Below are positions 1-10,612 of a DNA stretch of 64,000 bases, in pieces; positions within the stretch are counted from its first letter, which is position 1; the number at the start of each line of letters is the position of its first letter. Source of the DNA: Zooshikella harenae (GTDB lineage: Bacteria > Pseudomonadota > Gammaproteobacteria > Pseudomonadales > Zooshikellaceae); contig NZ_JAGSOY010000004.1 in the NCBI RefSeq assembly GCF_018837975.1, forward strand, positions 1 through 64,000. Direction: 5' to 3'. A model generated the notes under the pieces. The model had not been told where the DNA came from. It made no database searches and saw only the letters and a program-made list of their open reading frames with translations. The translations under genes and the position numbers were made by a program.

Positions 1-375
1 ATGTTGAAACAAGGCTTCAGACTGTCTTTTCATCTAGGTACATGGTATGGACCTGAGTTTGAAAAAATAGCAAAAAATCCAAATTTTCAACGCTTACTTT
101 ATTCCAATACCGATAATCAAAAACGCTTGCAAATGCTACTGCACAATCGCGTTGATGGTGTTTTAGGTGAAGTACTCTCACTTTTGCTGGATGCAAAAAA
201 AATAGGGGCAGTAGATAAAATAGCAGTCATTGATTGTCCACTACATGATAATGAAGTTCACTTTATTTTTAGTAAAAAAACCATACCAGAAGACTTTATC
301 CAGTCGTTTAACAAAGTATTAAAAGCATATAAAAATTCATCAGATTACCCAACATTTAACTACACACCCCAATAA
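1..375 (+). CDS. Periplasmic solute-binding protein, C-terminal part (partial)
   Basis: About 124 residues ending at a TAA at 373-375. The frame is open from the first base of the window, so the real start probably lies to the left; family members are about 240-270 residues. The visible part resembles the second lobe of family 3 (amino-acid type) solute-binding proteins: NRVDGVLGEVLSLLL is the hinge/second-lobe strand, followed by a C-terminal FSKKTIPEDFIQSFNKVLK helix. Many marine gammaproteobacteria carry stand-alone copies without ABC permease genes, so the ligand cannot be read from this. It converges on der, with a shared bidirectional terminator between them. Family call fairly safe; ligand unknown. 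Confidence 0.6.
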   Translation: MLKQGFRLSFHLGTWYGPEFEKIAKNPNFQRLLYSNTDNQKRLQMLLHNRVDGVLGEVLSLLLDAKKIGAVDKIAVIDCPLHDNEVHFIFSKKTIPEDFIQSFNKVLKAYKNSSDYPTFNYTPQ

Positions 376-414
376 AATAATGAATGAATTAATCTGCTAT
401 GCAACCACCACAGC

Positions 415-447
415 ATTAAAAAAGCTGCATACTGCAGCTTTTTTAAT
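415..447. terminator. Bidirectional rho-independent terminator
   Basis: A perfect 15-bp inverted repeat (415-429 with 433-447) with a 3-nt loop. The stem base is six A/T pairs, so either strand ends in a U-rich tail. It lies between the convergent solute-binding protein gene and der and can serve both. Confidence 0.85.
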
Positions 448-476
448 GTATATCCTTCGCTTTGGGTATAACTTTA

Positions 477-1997
477 TTATTTCTTTTTCTTCTTGCGCTT
501 TTTTTCTTGTTTTTTTACATGCTGAACCAGTCGTTTTTTCTTGGCAACTTGTCTATCAGAAAGTTTATTCTTTTTACCCGCAAAAGGATTCTCTCCTGTC
601 CTAAACTCAATCTGAATAGGTGATCCCACAATCTTTAATTCACGACGAAAAGTATTTTCCAAATACCGCTGGTAAGTTTGTGGTACTGCCGCCGTTTGGT
701 TTCCGTGAATAACAACAAGAGGGGGATTTAAGCCTCCTAAGTGTGCATAACGCAATTTAATACGATGACCATTAACCAAAGGAGGTTGGTGTTCCGCGAC
801 AGCATCTTCCAACAAGCGTGTCAGTCTATTACTGGACCAACGTGTTGTTGCCGCTTTATACGCTTCATTAACTGACTCGTAGAGATTGCCAACTCCACTA
901 CCATGCAATGCAGAAATAAAGTGAATTCTGGCAAAATTAGCAAACCCCAACCTATATTCAAGCTCGTCTTTGATATCTTGCTTAACGCGCTGCTCTAAGC
1001 CATCCCATTTATTCACGGCAATGACCAATGCTCGACCCGTTTCAATCACAAACCCTAATAAGTGAAGATCTTGCTCTACTAATCCTGTTCTAGCATCTAA
1101 CACTAAAATGACGACATTGGCATCACGAATAGCCTGTAAGGTTTTTACCACAGAAAATTTTTCAATAGACTCTGCCACACGTCCGCGGCGTCGTACCCCT
1201 GCCGTATCAATTAAGGTATATCGTTGCTCATTACGCTCAAAGGGAATATATACACTGTCTCGCGTAGTACCTGCATGGTCATAAACAACTACCCGCTCTT
1301 CACCCAGTAGCCTGTTTACCAGTGTTGATTTTCCTACATTGGGACGACCCACAATTGCAACCTTGGTTCCATGCTCACTTTCCAATTGAGATTTAGCCGA
1401 TGTTGACTGTTCAGCTAACTCAATAGAACCTTCTCCAGTGGGAATATCAAGTCCATCTGTAAGCAATGCTTCTTCTGACTCAAAGAGAGAAGTTTCAGTC
1501 TCAGGCCTGGGAAATAATTCCATTACCTGATTGATCATGCCTCTGACATTACGTCCATGGGCCGCAGCAATACCGACTGTCTCAGCGATACCTAATTGAT
1601 AAAACTCACTCTTTGCAACATCATCATCAATGCCATCAATCTTATTCACAATCAGAAATGTAGGCTTATTTCGGGTACGTAAATGCTGCCCAATCATCTC
1701 ATCAGCTGCGGTTAGCCCTACCCTGGCATCCACAAGGAATAGAACAGCATCTGCTTCTTCTATGGCTTGTAGTGATTGTTGAGCCATTGCTGCATCAATA
1801 CCCTCTTCATTGCCAGAAATACCACCAGTATCAATGACAATGTAATCCCGCTCCCCCAGTCTACCTTCCCCATACTGGCGGTCACGGGTGAGTCCTGAAT
1901 AGTTTGCAACTAAAGCATCCCGGGAACGGGTTAAACGATTAAATAATGTTGACTTACCAACATTAGGCCGACCGACAAGCGCGATAACTGGATTCAT
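477..1997 (-). CDS. der: Ribosome-assembly GTPase Der (EngA)
   Basis: Double-GTPase needed for 50S subunit maturation. Two G domains are visible, each with a P-loop GRPNVGKST (residues 9-17 and 217-225), DTGG/DTAG G3 motifs and NKID/NKWD G4 motifs, followed by the KH-like C-terminal domain. 506 residues, slightly longer than the usual 460-495; the excess is an acidic linker between the G domains and a very lysine-rich tail ([12 protein letters not shown]). ATG start at 1997. It is the last gene of the hisS-yfgM-bamB-der series but is separated from bamB by a terminator and 271 bp, so it probably has its own promoter. Identification is secure. Confidence 0.97.
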   Translation of the reverse strand: MNPVIALVGRPNVGKSTLFNRLTRSRDALVANYSGLTRDRQYGEGRLGERDYIVIDTGGISGNEEGIDAAMAQQSLQAIEEADAVLFLVDARVGLTAADEMIGQHLRTRNKPTFLIVNKIDGIDDDVAKSEFYQLGIAETVGIAAAHGRNVRGMINQVMELFPRPETETSLFESEEALLTDGLDIPTGEGSIELAEQSTSAKSQLESEHGTKVAIVGRPNVGKSTLVNRLLGEERVVVYDHAGTTRDSVYIPFERNEQRYTLIDTAGVRRRGRVAESIEKFSVVKTLQAIRDANVVILVLDARTGLVEQDLHLLGFVIETGRALVIAVNKWDGLEQRVKQDIKDELEYRLGFANFARIHFISALHGSGVGNLYESVNEAYKAATTRWSSNRLTRLLEDAVAEHQPPLVNGHRIKLRYAHLGGLNPPLVVIHGNQTAAVPQTYQRYLENTFRRELKIVGSPIQIEFRTGENPFAGKKNKLSDRQVAKKKRLVQHVKKQEKKRKKKKK

Positions 1998-2217
1998 ACC
2001 ACAGAATACTCAACACAAGCAGATTGCTTAACTGTACGACTTAAGGGCAGTTCTGAAAGCCCTTGATTACACAGGTAAGCCACTACTTTATTTAATGATC
2101 AATACACTACTGCTTTGTAAAACTACTCTTCAACTCAAATCATTAGCATTCGAAATAGTCTTACAAAGCATATCCTCTGATACCTATCAGTAGGAAGCAA
2201 TTTCTACTACGAGTATA

Positions 2218-2256
2218 AACAAAACGGCTGCTTAACGAGTAAGCAGCCGTTTTGTT
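2218..2256 (-). terminator. Rho-independent terminator after bamB
   Basis: A 17-bp inverted repeat (2218-2234 with 2240-2256), GC-rich in the middle, loop of 5 nt. It starts 12 bp beyond the bamB stop, and on the minus strand the stem runs into a T-rich tail. It separates bamB from der. Confidence 0.8.
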
Positions 2257-2268
2257 CAAAATAACATA

Positions 2269-3453
2269 TTAGTCTTCTTCTTTTAAACCTACTTTCAACG
2301 CAGCCAACTCACCGCCTCGGCCATAGACAAAAAGCAACACACCATCGGACTGTGGAGCTACTTGAATACCATCTCCATCCACTTTAATTCGCCCAGCAAA
2401 TTGCCCATCTAACTGAGATAAAAAGTGCACGTAGCCTTCATAGTCTCCCACTGCAATGTAATTACTATGTGCAGCTGGTGGTGTCACTTTCCTATACTCA
2501 AGCTCAGTTTGAGTCCACTGAGTATCACCTGTCTCCTGATCCAATGCAGTAATATGCCCATCAGTACCAGACATGTACAAGTTGCCAAATCCTTGAGCTA
2601 AACCACCATAACTCGATGCTTCCTGTTGCCAAAGTAGGCCTCCACTTCGAGGATCCATAGCAACTGCATTCCCCTGAAAGCTTACGGCATAAAGTTTATT
2701 TTCACTGAGTAATAGAGGTCCATCAATATCAACCATTCGCTCTAATTCATTGCGCCCCTTAGGAACCGCTACCTTTTGCTTCCAAATCTGGAAACCTCTA
2801 TCGGCAACAAATGCTTTGACTTCACCATCAGCAAAACCACTGAATACAGCGCCAGACACAATCAGCGGAGTACTGGTACCTTGCAAACTTAAAATGGGCT
2901 GGCTACCCTCATAAATCCATACTTGCTCACCATTATTGATATCAAGCGCAATCAGCTTATCATCCTTAGTATGGACGACAACTACCGTACCATCAGTCGC
3001 TGCAGGTGCTAAAATCTCGCTACTTAACTGAGCTCGCCATAACTCGCTACCATCAGCTTGACTTAACGCAACCAGTTCACCTGACTGCGTACCAATAAAG
3101 ACTTTGTCATAACCAGCCGCAACACCACCCATTACTTTTTCATCAAGCTCAATTGACCAGTTTTCCTTGCCTGAGTCAGAGTTAAGTGAATACACTTCAC
3201 CATCAATGTCACAAACAAACAACTTGCCACCATCAATGGCAGGCACCAGTTTGACATAACGATGGCCATCAACACCGTCACCAATCTGTTTACTCCACAC
3301 TTCCTCGATATTGATGGTTTCCTCGAAATCAACCAGAGGCTTTGGCTCAAGCACAACCTCATCTTCTGAATCAAAGATACTGCATGCTGATAGCACCACA
3401 GCCATGCAGAGTGTCGTAGCTATTTTTAAAGATTGAGGTATATAGTGCTTCAT
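2269..3453 (-). CDS. bamB: Outer-membrane assembly lipoprotein BamB
   Basis: Beta-propeller lipoprotein of the BAM complex, which inserts beta-barrel proteins into the outer membrane. The N-terminus is a lipoprotein signal peptide with lipobox LSAC (Cys24), followed by acidic residues. The rest is a series of PQQ-type propeller blades (repeated GxxxALDxxxGxxxW patterns). 394 residues, normal length. The start is supported by an AGGAAGG ribosome site. The gene follows yfgM without a gap: the yfgM stop codon abuts the bamB ATG, so they are translated from one message. Secure. Confidence 0.95.
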   Translation of the reverse strand: MKHYIPQSLKIATTLCMAVVLSACSIFDSEDEVVLEPKPLVDFEETINIEEVWSKQIGDGVDGHRYVKLVPAIDGGKLFVCDIDGEVYSLNSDSGKENWSIELDEKVMGGVAAGYDKVFIGTQSGELVALSQADGSELWRAQLSSEILAPAATDGTVVVVHTKDDKLIALDINNGEQVWIYEGSQPILSLQGTSTPLIVSGAVFSGFADGEVKAFVADRGFQIWKQKVAVPKGRNELERMVDIDGPLLLSENKLYAVSFQGNAVAMDPRSGGLLWQQEASSYGGLAQGFGNLYMSGTDGHITALDQETGDTQWTQTELEYRKVTPPAAHSNYIAVGDYEGYVHFLSQLDGQFAGRIKVDGDGIQVAPQSDGVLLFVYGRGGELAALKVGLKEED

Positions 3454-4128
3454 CTACGCACCTTCCTTCGCGACAGCGATGTTATCAAGCTTAACTTGAA
3501 TGGTAGGGTCAACTTGCTCCGCTTTTTCACCTGCAGCAATTGCCTTGGTATACGCATCACGTGCTTCACTTAACTTGTTAAGTGCAATATAGAAGTCACC
3601 TTTCGCATGTTCATACGACATAAGGTAAGCTTTAGCATTTACATTTTTAATCAAGTCCAACGCTTGTTGAGCATTTTCAGCATTTTGTGCAAAAACAACC
3701 CGCGCCAGGCGGAGCTTCGCTAACAGTTCAATATTTTCTTCAGGCTTTTGATCTAATACCCATTGTAGTTCCTGTTGCGCTTTTTCCAGGTCTTCATCTT
3801 TAACACCCTGCTGTGCTCGCAAAAGGGCTCCAAATTGAGCATACGTTGAACTACTATAATCAGTTTTTAGCTTACCTACTAAATGATTAAAGGTAGATAA
3901 GTCATTTTCAGACAACGTACCAAATTGTCCTTTGTTAACGACATTAATAACATCTTGAAAAAGTGCAGAAGCCTCGGCTGCTTGGGCATCTTGGTAGTTA
4001 TTCCAGGCTTTGTAGCCAAAAACACCCGCAAGTGCTATAGCTAGCCCAACCACAATCGCAGACCCATTTTCTTTCCACCATTGCTTGATGACTTCAATTT
4101 GTTCTTCTTCAGTACGGTAACTATCCAC
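3454..4128 (-). CDS. yfgM: YfgM: TPR-like inner-membrane chaperone partner
   Basis: UPF0070 family. A short cytoplasmic N-terminus is followed by one transmembrane segment (about residues 23-43) and a periplasmic TPR-like helical domain. In E. coli YfgM associates with PpiD and the SecYEG translocon. The start codon is GTG (4126-4128) with a TAGGAG ribosome site upstream. 224 residues, usual size. It is directly followed by bamB; upstream is a 314-bp gap before hisS, which suggests a separate promoter for yfgM-bamB. Confidence 0.9.
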   Translation of the reverse strand: MDSYRTEEEQIEVIKQWWKENGSAIVVGLAIALAGVFGYKAWNNYQDAQAAEASALFQDVINVVNKGQFGTLSENDLSTFNHLVGKLKTDYSSSTYAQFGALLRAQQGVKDEDLEKAQQELQWVLDQKPEENIELLAKLRLARVVFAQNAENAQQALDLIKNVNAKAYLMSYEHAKGDFYIALNKLSEARDAYTKAIAAGEKAEQVDPTIQVKLDNIAVAKEGA

Positions 4129-4442
4129 CCTAAGCTCCTATAAAAAGTCTGCAAAAATCTGCAAAAATCCGCATGTTGCCTGCAAGGAACATCCTACGGC
4201 CAGCAAACCCGAAAAGCCCAAACCCGAAAAATCATGTGCTTTGGGTATGATGCGCTTAAGTAAAACGTATATGTTTAGAATTATTTGACCACAATGCCAC
4301 ACATTTTGTTAATCAGATTTTTATACTCCACATGAGGCATTTGGCATAAAAGCCCAGTTTTGTTAAAAGATCCTTAAAAATGACTAACAAAGACCTGTCA
4401 GGAGTCGAAGATAAAACCTGACAAGTTTCTTTATTTACAAGC
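4129..4442. other. Intergenic region between hisS and yfgM with short tandem repeats
   Basis: No gene seen. It holds a 10-bp tandem duplication (TCTGCAAAAA at 4148 and 4158) and a 15-bp spaced repeat of AAACCCGAAAA (4205 and 4220). Next to these is one half of the dispersed repeat family (GCTTTGGGTAT near 4238-4248). A weak hairpin with arms around CTGTCAGG and CCTGACAAG (about 4394-4424) may end hisS. The yfgM promoter should lie here; I could not fix it. Confidence 0.4.
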
Positions 4443-5729
4443 CTATTCTGCAAAAGACTGCTCAACAAACCAGGCTGTCGCATCAGACAGAGACATCACC
4501 TGCTGTGTACCTTCACCCCGTAATGGCTTGATGGCAACAGTACTTTCCTGAAGCTCATTTTCACCAATAATAATGGCCACCCGTGCGCCACTTTTATCCG
4601 CTTTTTTCATCTGACTCTTAAAGCTACCACCACCACAGTTCATCTGTAGTCGAATACCAGGGACTTGATTACGAATAGACTCTGCTACCTGGAAAGCATA
4701 TCCTGTAATATTTTCGCCTGCAGCAACCAAATAGGCATCAACATGGTTATAAACAGTCTCTGGCACAACCTTGAGGGTTTCCAAAAGCAGAATTAAACGC
4801 TCGATACCCATACCAAACCCAACAGCGGGTATTGACTTGCCGCCCAACTGCTCAACTAAGCCGTCATAGCGTCCACCACCACAGACTGTTCCTTGAGCGC
4901 CAAGTTCATCCGTAACCCACTCGAAAACAGTTTTCGTGTAATAATCCAACCCTCTTACCAGCTTTGGATTAACTTCAAATTCAATGCCTGCTGAAGATAG
5001 TAACGCTTTAAGCTGCTCAAAGTGCTGCTTTGATTCATCATCCAAATAGTCCAACAACATTGGGGCATCAGTCAGGATAGCCTGGGTTTCCGGATTTTTG
5101 CTATCCAACACACGCAGCGGGTTGGTATATAGACGTTTTTGACTATCCGCATCCAGCTTATCCTGGTGTTTTTCCAGATAAGCGATGAGTGCCTCTCGAT
5201 GGGCTTTCCGGCTTTCAGGTGTCCCTAATGAATTAAGCTGTAAAGACACAGCCTTATCAATACCCAACCTGCGCCAGAGTCGAGCAGTCAACATAATGAC
5301 CTCAGCATCAATATCGGGTCCCACCATACCAAAACACTCTAAGCCAAGCTGATGAAACTGGCGATAGCGTCCTTTTTGTGGCCGCTCATAGCGAAACATT
5401 GGACCCATATACCACAAACGCTGTACTTGGTTATGCAGTAACCCATGCTGAAGAGCTGCTCTTACCGCACCAGCAGTGCCTTCTGGACGTAGTGTTATGC
5501 TTTCATTATTACGATCCGCAAAGGTGTACATTTCTTTTTCAACAATATCCGTCACTTCACCAATAGAGCGTTTAAACAAATCTGTGTTTTCAACTAAAGG
5601 CATGCGCAACTCAGAATAGCCATAAGCGCTCAGCACCTCATGGATATGATGCTCCACATACTGCCATAAGGGACTTTGGCTAGGGAGAATATCATTCATT
5701 CCACGAATTGCTTGAATTTGTGTGGCCAA
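4443..5729 (-). CDS. hisS: Histidyl-tRNA synthetase
   Basis: Class II aminoacyl-tRNA synthetase charging tRNA-His. The class II motifs are visible: motif 1 near residues 40-60, motif 2 ([16 protein letters not shown]) and motif 3 (GFGMGIERL), plus the histidine-specific [14 protein letters not shown] segment and a C-terminal anticodon-binding domain. 428 residues, normal. The start matching the family N-terminus ([13 protein letters not shown]) is a TTG codon at 5727-5729 preceded by GGTAAAG; no better ATG exists upstream. It lies downstream of ispG behind a clear terminator. Confidence 0.96.
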   Translation of the reverse strand: MATQIQAIRGMNDILPSQSPLWQYVEHHIHEVLSAYGYSELRMPLVENTDLFKRSIGEVTDIVEKEMYTFADRNNESITLRPEGTAGAVRAALQHGLLHNQVQRLWYMGPMFRYERPQKGRYRQFHQLGLECFGMVGPDIDAEVIMLTARLWRRLGIDKAVSLQLNSLGTPESRKAHREALIAYLEKHQDKLDADSQKRLYTNPLRVLDSKNPETQAILTDAPMLLDYLDDESKQHFEQLKALLSSAGIEFEVNPKLVRGLDYYTKTVFEWVTDELGAQGTVCGGGRYDGLVEQLGGKSIPAVGFGMGIERLILLLETLKVVPETVYNHVDAYLVAAGENITGYAFQVAESIRNQVPGIRLQMNCGGGSFKSQMKKADKSGARVAIIIGENELQESTVAIKPLRGEGTQQVMSLSDATAWFVEQSFAE

Positions 5730-5765
5730 CGCTCTTTACCTATCAATTAAAGTGACAAACTAAAA

Positions 5766-5789
5766 CCACGGTGTCTCTAGACACCGTGG
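5766..5789 (-). terminator. Rho-independent terminator after ispG
   Basis: An 11-bp GC-rich inverted repeat around a 2-base centre (5766-5776 with 5779-5789). On the minus strand it is followed by TTTTAGTTT. It lies between the ispG stop and the hisS start. Confidence 0.8.
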
Positions 5790-5872
5790 CCACATCATGA
5801 GTTAAGGGGAAATAGTTTACGGATTATTTATCAGACTTCCAGCACAGAGGCATACTCTTTTTATATCTCTTA

Positions 5873-6985
5873 CTAAACTTTGATGATGGTATTGGCCTCT
5901 TCAGCCTGGCGTTCAGCTATTTTTTCCCTAATTTTACGTTCCAGTTCATCAACCAAATCATTGTTGGTGACTTTATAGCTGGGCTTTCCATCTTCATAGA
6001 CAAGATTATTTGGCGTGCCACCCGTTAAACCTATATCAGCTTCACGCGCTTCACCAGGGCCATTTACAACACAACCAATCACTGCAACATCAAGCGGTGT
6101 TGTCACATCCTCAAGTCGAGTTTCGAGCTCATTCATGGTCTTGATGACATCAAAGTTTTGCCGCGAACAGCTTGGGCAGGCGACAAAGTTAATTCCTTTT
6201 GCTCTCAGCTTCAGACTTTTTAAAATATCAAAGCCCACTTTAATTTCTTGCACTGGATCAGCAGCTAACGAAACCCGCAGCGTGTCACCAATACCATCCA
6301 TCAATAACATACCCAGCCCAATGGATGACTTAACTGTCCCAGAACGAAATGCACCTGCTTCTGTGATGCCCAGGTGGAGAGGCTGCTCTATTTGCTCCGC
6401 CAATAGGCGATAAGCTGCTACTGTTGTAAAAACATCTGAAGCTTTAAGGCTTACTTTAAAATCCTGAAAGTCCAATCGATCTAATATCTCAATATGGCGT
6501 AAAGCTGACTCAACCAAAGCGGCTGGCGTTGGCTCACCATACTTTTTCTGTAATTCTTTTTCTAATGAGCCTGCGTTAACACCAATACGAATGGGAATAT
6601 TACGATCACGTGCAGCATCCACCACTGCGCGCACACGGTCTTCTCGTCCAATATTCCCAGGGTTTATTCTTAAACAATCAACACCGTATTCAGCCACTTT
6701 AAGCGCGATACGGTAATCAAAGTGAATATCAGCAACAAGAGGGACATTGACCTGTTGGTGAATAGCTGCAAATGCTTCTGCCGCATCCATAGAAGGTACA
6801 GAAACACGAACAATATCAGCACCAACCTCTTCCAGCTGCTTAATTTGTCCAACAGTAGCAGCCACGTCACAAGTTTCAGTATTCGTCATACTCTGGACAG
6901 AAATGGGTGCATCACCACCTACGGGTACATTACCCACCATAATCTGCCTAGATTTACGTCTTTTAATGGGAGATTCAACTTGCAT
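5873..6985 (-). CDS. ispG: 4-hydroxy-3-methylbut-2-enyl diphosphate synthase IspG
   Basis: Penultimate enzyme of the MEP isoprenoid pathway, a 4Fe-4S enzyme converting MEcPP to HMBPP. The TIM-barrel N-terminal domain begins [18 protein letters not shown]. The cluster ligands are visible in the C-terminal part: CPSCSRQNF gives two cysteines and CVVNGPGEA the third. 370 residues, normal. The start codon is 7 nt from the rodZ stop, so translation is probably coupled. It needs iron-sulfur clusters made by the isc operon found further upstream in the same block. Confidence 0.96.
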   Translation of the reverse strand: MQVESPIKRRKSRQIMVGNVPVGGDAPISVQSMTNTETCDVAATVGQIKQLEEVGADIVRVSVPSMDAAEAFAAIHQQVNVPLVADIHFDYRIALKVAEYGVDCLRINPGNIGREDRVRAVVDAARDRNIPIRIGVNAGSLEKELQKKYGEPTPAALVESALRHIEILDRLDFQDFKVSLKASDVFTTVAAYRLLAEQIEQPLHLGITEAGAFRSGTVKSSIGLGMLLMDGIGDTLRVSLAADPVQEIKVGFDILKSLKLRAKGINFVACPSCSRQNFDVIKTMNELETRLEDVTTPLDVAVIGCVVNGPGEAREADIGLTGGTPNNLVYEDGKPSYKVTNNDLVDELERKIREKIAERQAEEANTIIKV

Positions 6986-6991
6986 AGCGAT

Positions 6992-8029
6992 TTATTCTGA
7001 GTCCTGTCCTAGTACAAAGTGAGCTACATTTCCTCGTGAACGCCCCTCCAAACTCACGCTATTATCATTAAATTTCAATTGTTTAACAGCACTTACATTA
7101 CCTAATATAATTTTTATAGGGCCTGAGTGTGAAACACGCATCGAATTACCTGCCTGTTTCAAGCCAGCAGCCAACATTTTATTAGTTTTCGCATCACGAA
7201 TTTCTACCCAGCATTCATTTTTAAAAACTGCTTCGAGGGTATTTTCATTTATGACCATCGCCCCAGCTGATGAAACACTAGTATCTGCTGAAGGTGCATT
7301 AGCTTCGCTCTCTGCAGCCACCACCGGGTCACTGGCTAGCCCCCCGGTACTTCCTACAACGTTACTTTGTTCTTCAGTCTGCTCTAAGGGTGAACTAGTT
7401 TCTGTAGCAACAGAAACCTCTGGAGTGGATTGCTCTTCTTCAGCAAAATTTCCAACTGTTTCGGCCGAAAGCGCATGATCAGTAGCGACTTCTTCTGCAG
7501 GGTCAGGGATTAAATCTGAAACAACATTTTCACCATCAACTGTCTCAACCGTAATTTGCTCTGCCCCTGTATCCGCATCCAATGCAGCACTGTTTTGACG
7601 TTCTAACAGGTCATACCGCCACCAAACGATAGTCATAATCACAAGAACGATGATGACTAAGTAACTAAACCATTTAACTAGGGGGGTATGTGCAGCCGCT
7701 TGGGTTGATACTTTCTGGACGGGTTCTGGACAGTGGGCTTCTGGTTTTTTTCCTGTGTAAGAATCAAAGGCTTTAGCCACGTTATCACGATTCAAGCCTA
7801 CTCTTCTTGCATAGTTACAGACATAACCTCGTGCAAAGGTTAATCCAGGTAGTTGCTCAAAGTCATCCTGCTCAATCGCATCTACATAACTCACTGAAAT
7901 TTTCAGCTGATTGGCAATAACTTCTTGAGCTAAACCCTGCTCGAGGCGAGCCTGGCGCAATAAAGCACCAGGCGTTAAGACGGCTTGCTCTTGAGTGGTA
8001 ACTATTTCTTCTTTCTTAAGGTTTTTCAT
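6992..8029 (-). CDS. rodZ: Cytoskeletal membrane protein RodZ
   Basis: Links MreB to the membrane in rod-shape maintenance. Order of parts: cytoplasmic helix-turn-helix of the XRE type (about residues 20-85, LRQARLEQGLAQEVIANQLK), one transmembrane segment (about 118-138), a Ser/Thr/Glu-rich periplasmic linker, and the C-terminal DUF4115 domain (about 265-340). 345 residues. The start overlaps the end of pilW by 14 bp. RodZ between pilW and ispG is the usual gammaproteobacterial arrangement. Confidence 0.92.
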   Translation of the reverse strand: MKNLKKEEIVTTQEQAVLTPGALLRQARLEQGLAQEVIANQLKISVSYVDAIEQDDFEQLPGLTFARGYVCNYARRVGLNRDNVAKAFDSYTGKKPEAHCPEPVQKVSTQAAAHTPLVKWFSYLVIIVLVIMTIVWWRYDLLERQNSAALDADTGAEQITVETVDGENVVSDLIPDPAEEVATDHALSAETVGNFAEEEQSTPEVSVATETSSPLEQTEEQSNVVGSTGGLASDPVVAAESEANAPSADTSVSSAGAMVINENTLEAVFKNECWVEIRDAKTNKMLAAGLKQAGNSMRVSHSGPIKIILGNVSAVKQLKFNDNSVSLEGRSRGNVAHFVLGQDSE

Positions 8030-8783
8030 TCGCCATCATACCTTGATACTGCTTTAGTTCAGAAGAACCAGGATACATTTTCCGCAGTTGTAAGCCATAA
8101 CTGGCCATACGGTCATTATCATTGAAAGCCTTGGCTATTTGTATCCCTATTAGCAGTGAACGTGCATCTTGTGAGGCAAGTTGAGTAAATGCCTTATAAT
8201 GCTCTCGTGCTTCACTATAGTTAGACTGCTCATACAGCAGATTTGACAACTCCAGATGAGAACGAGATAACTCTTTGTTTAACCGTAATGCCCGGCGAAA
8301 GCTAGCTTCTGCTCCTTCTTTATCTTTAAGCTTCAACTGGGTTAAACCCAAGTTTTCAAAGCTACGACTCCGCTCAGTATAATCAGTATTATTAGCTGCT
8401 TTTTGGAAATATTCTGCAGCCTCTTGGTAACGTTCTATATCATACAAAAAAGCAGCATAGTTGTTATTGGTTTCAGCATTACTCCGATCTTCCCATAGGG
8501 CTTTTCGGAAATACTTTTCTGCCAGCTCAACTTCACCATCCTGGTGGTAAGTTAGCGCTAAAACACTCAAAGCCCTAGCAGAGCCACTGTCATATTTCAA
8601 CGCACGCTCTAGCTTTGCCCGAGCGTTTTCGATATCCCCCTGACGTAAATAGGCAATACCTAAATTCACATAACTTTCAGCCGCTTTTTCACGGTCAATA
8701 TCCTCTTTCCCCCCCGTACTAACACATCCTGTTAATTGCCATGCTAATAGTCCAGTAAACAATAACGCTTTGGCTTTTCTCAT
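8016..8783 (-). CDS. pilW: Type IV pilus biogenesis lipoprotein PilW/PilF
   Basis: Outer-membrane lipoprotein that helps the PilQ secretin multimerise. It has a short signal peptide with lipobox LTGC, followed by about six TPR motifs to the end. I place the start at the ATG at 8781-8783 because GGGGGAT lies just upstream and this start begins the signal peptide MRKAKALL. A longer frame from a TTG at 8807 would only add eight residues and bury the ribosome site. 255 residues. It overlaps rodZ by 14 bp, so the two are co-translated. Confidence 0.9.
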   Translation of the reverse strand: MRKAKALLFTGLLAWQLTGCVSTGGKEDIDREKAAESYVNLGIAYLRQGDIENARAKLERALKYDSGSARALSVLALTYHQDGEVELAEKYFRKALWEDRSNAETNNNYAAFLYDIERYQEAAEYFQKAANNTDYTERSRSFENLGLTQLKLKDKEGAEASFRRALRLNKELSRSHLELSNLLYEQSNYSEAREHYKAFTQLASQDARSLLIGIQIAKAFNDNDRMASYGLQLRKMYPGSSELKQYQGMMANEKP

Positions 8784-8843
8784 TTGATCCCCCAGATAAT
8801 AAGACAATTGCCATGTTGCTACTGTTATTTTTTATGATCTATC

Positions 8844-9971
8844 TCACACTGGCAACTGTTTCGTGTTAATTAACTGAGCTTGATGAAGATAACGTTGGCT
8901 ACGACGAGTCTTGTCCTGAACTTTTCCTGCTAACTGGCCACATGCAGCATCAATATCATCACCACGCGTTTTACGTACTGTCGTATTATAGCCAGCTGCC
9001 AGCAAAATCTCTTGAAAACGACGAATCGCATTATTGCTGGGTCGTTGATATGAGGACAAAGAAAAAGGGTTGAAAGGGATTAAATTTATTTTACAAGGAA
9101 TATCTTTTAAAAGCGTAATAAGTTCTTCAGCATGCTGTTGCTGGTCATTTACATCTTTAATAAGAGTGTACTCGATGGTAATCCGCCGCTTATCAGCGAG
9201 GCCATTCATATATTCCTGACAGGCAGGTAATAAAACCTCTAATGGATAGCGTTTATTAAGTGGCACTAGTTCATTGCGCAAGGCATTATTAGGGGCATGT
9301 AGAGATAAAGCTAAGGAAACATCAGTGTACTTGCCTAGCTCTTTTAACGCAGGTACAACACCTGAAGTACTTAATGTAACCCGACGCTTTGAAAGACCAA
9401 AACCAATGTCGTCCATCATTAAGTTCATGGATGCCACAACATTATCAAAATTCAGCAGCGGCTCCCCCATCCCCATCATAACAACATTAGTGATACTTCG
9501 GTCCTGTTTATGCGGAACATTATTAAACGATTTGGCAGCAATCCAAACTTGGCCAATAATTTCTGCTGCAGTTAAGTCAGAGTTAAACCCCTGCTTACCC
9601 GTTGAACAAAAACTACAGTCCAGCGCACAGCCTGCTTGAGAAGATACACAGAGCGTTCCTCGCCCACTTTCAGGAATAAACACTGTTTCTACACAGCTAC
9701 CACTAGCAACCTCAATAATCCACTTACGCGTACCATCAGTAGAGTAATCACAGCTGACAACTTTAGGGCCTCTGATCTCAGCGCACTGACTCATCTTTGA
9801 CCTTAACCCTTTACCCAGGTTGGTCATCTGCTCAAAATCATCCACGCCATAGTGGTAAATCCACTTCATAACCTGAGTTGCACGAAATTTTTTCTCACCA
9901 ATAGACTCGAAATACGCCTCTAACATCGGACGCGGCAAACCTAACAGGTTAACTTTTTGTGCATCACTCAT
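8844..9971 (-). CDS. rlmN: Dual-specificity 23S rRNA/tRNA adenine-C2 methyltransferase RlmN
   Basis: Radical-SAM enzyme that methylates A2503 of 23S rRNA and A37 of several tRNAs. The radical-SAM cysteines are in [15 protein letters not shown] (CxxxCxxC). The C-terminal [18 protein letters not shown] supplies the second catalytic cysteine; the other is Cys about 110 in SGSCVETV. I prefer the ATG at 9969-9971 ([12 protein letters not shown]) with AGGTAAG upstream; a TTG at 10010 would extend it by 13 residues into the ndk boundary. 375 residues. It is directly downstream of ndk. Confidence 0.95.
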   Translation of the reverse strand: MSDAQKVNLLGLPRPMLEAYFESIGEKKFRATQVMKWIYHYGVDDFEQMTNLGKGLRSKMSQCAEIRGPKVVSCDYSTDGTRKWIIEVASGSCVETVFIPESGRGTLCVSSQAGCALDCSFCSTGKQGFNSDLTAAEIIGQVWIAAKSFNNVPHKQDRSITNVVMMGMGEPLLNFDNVVASMNLMMDDIGFGLSKRRVTLSTSGVVPALKELGKYTDVSLALSLHAPNNALRNELVPLNKRYPLEVLLPACQEYMNGLADKRRITIEYTLIKDVNDQQQHAEELITLLKDIPCKINLIPFNPFSLSSYQRPSNNAIRRFQEILLAAGYNTTVRKTRGDDIDAACGQLAGKVQDKTRRSQRYLHQAQLINTKQLPV

Positions 9972-10011
9972 CGTGAACTTACCTACAGTACAGACGTGGA
10001 CATCAATCAAA

Positions 10012-10443
10012 TTAGCGAGTACGAGGACATACTTCGTCGTTGTTGAAGAAGTAAGCTACTTCACGTGCTGCAGATGTTTCAGAATCAGACCCATGTACTG
10101 CATTCTCATCAATAGTTGATGCAAACTCAGCACGAATTGTGCCTGGTGCAGCGTCTTGAGGGTTAGTAGCTCCCATCAATTCACGGTTTTTAACAATGGC
10201 ATTCTCACCTTCTAAAGCAGAAACGACAACTGGACCAGAAGTCATAAACGCAACAAGATCGTTAAAGAAAGGACGCTCTTTGTGCTCAGCATAGAAGCCT
10301 TCAGCCTGTTCTTTGGACAAATGAAGCATTTTAGTAGCAACAATTTTCAGGCCTGCTTCTTCAAAACGGCTGAAAATTTTACCAATGACATTTTTAGAAA
10401 CAGCATCAGGCTTAATAATTGAGAGAGTACGTTCTACTGACAT
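10012..10443 (-). CDS. ndk: Nucleoside diphosphate kinase
   Basis: Balances NTP and dNTP pools by phosphate transfer from ATP through a phosphohistidine. The active-site histidine is in [16 protein letters not shown], with the catalytic-fold residues in [11 protein letters not shown] at the N-terminus. 143 residues, the standard length, starting [15 protein letters not shown] at 10443 with GTGGAG upstream. Upstream in-frame codons would add 17 residues not found in the family. Confidence 0.97.
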   Translation of the reverse strand: MSVERTLSIIKPDAVSKNVIGKIFSRFEEAGLKIVATKMLHLSKEQAEGFYAEHKERPFFNDLVAFMTSGPVVVSALEGENAIVKNRELMGATNPQDAAPGTIRAEFASTIDENAVHGSDSETSAAREVAYFFNNDEVCPRTR

Positions 10444-10499
10444 GTTTTTCTCCACAAAACCGAAACAGTTAATGGTAAATGGGTAATTGAACAATGCCC

Positions 10500-10568
10500 T
10501 ATACCCACCACTGAAATAACATCATTGGCAATGGGTATAATACACAAAACCCGCGGATTATACGCAGG
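10500..10568. promoter_or_regulatory. ndk leader: palindromic repeat and possible promoter
   Basis: Between iscX and ndk. A TATACCCA / TGGGTATA inverted repeat (10500-10507 with 10532-10539) belongs to the repeat family seen elsewhere in the window. Just upstream in the ndk direction is a TATAAT box (about 10555-10560, minus strand) inside a CCTGCG / CGCGGG near-palindrome. This would place the inverted repeat in the ndk 5' leader. No convincing -35 seen. Confidence 0.35.
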
Positions 10569-10612
10569 TTCTAGTAAAATAACAGCCTTTTAGCAGATGA
10601 AGCGTCCGTTAA

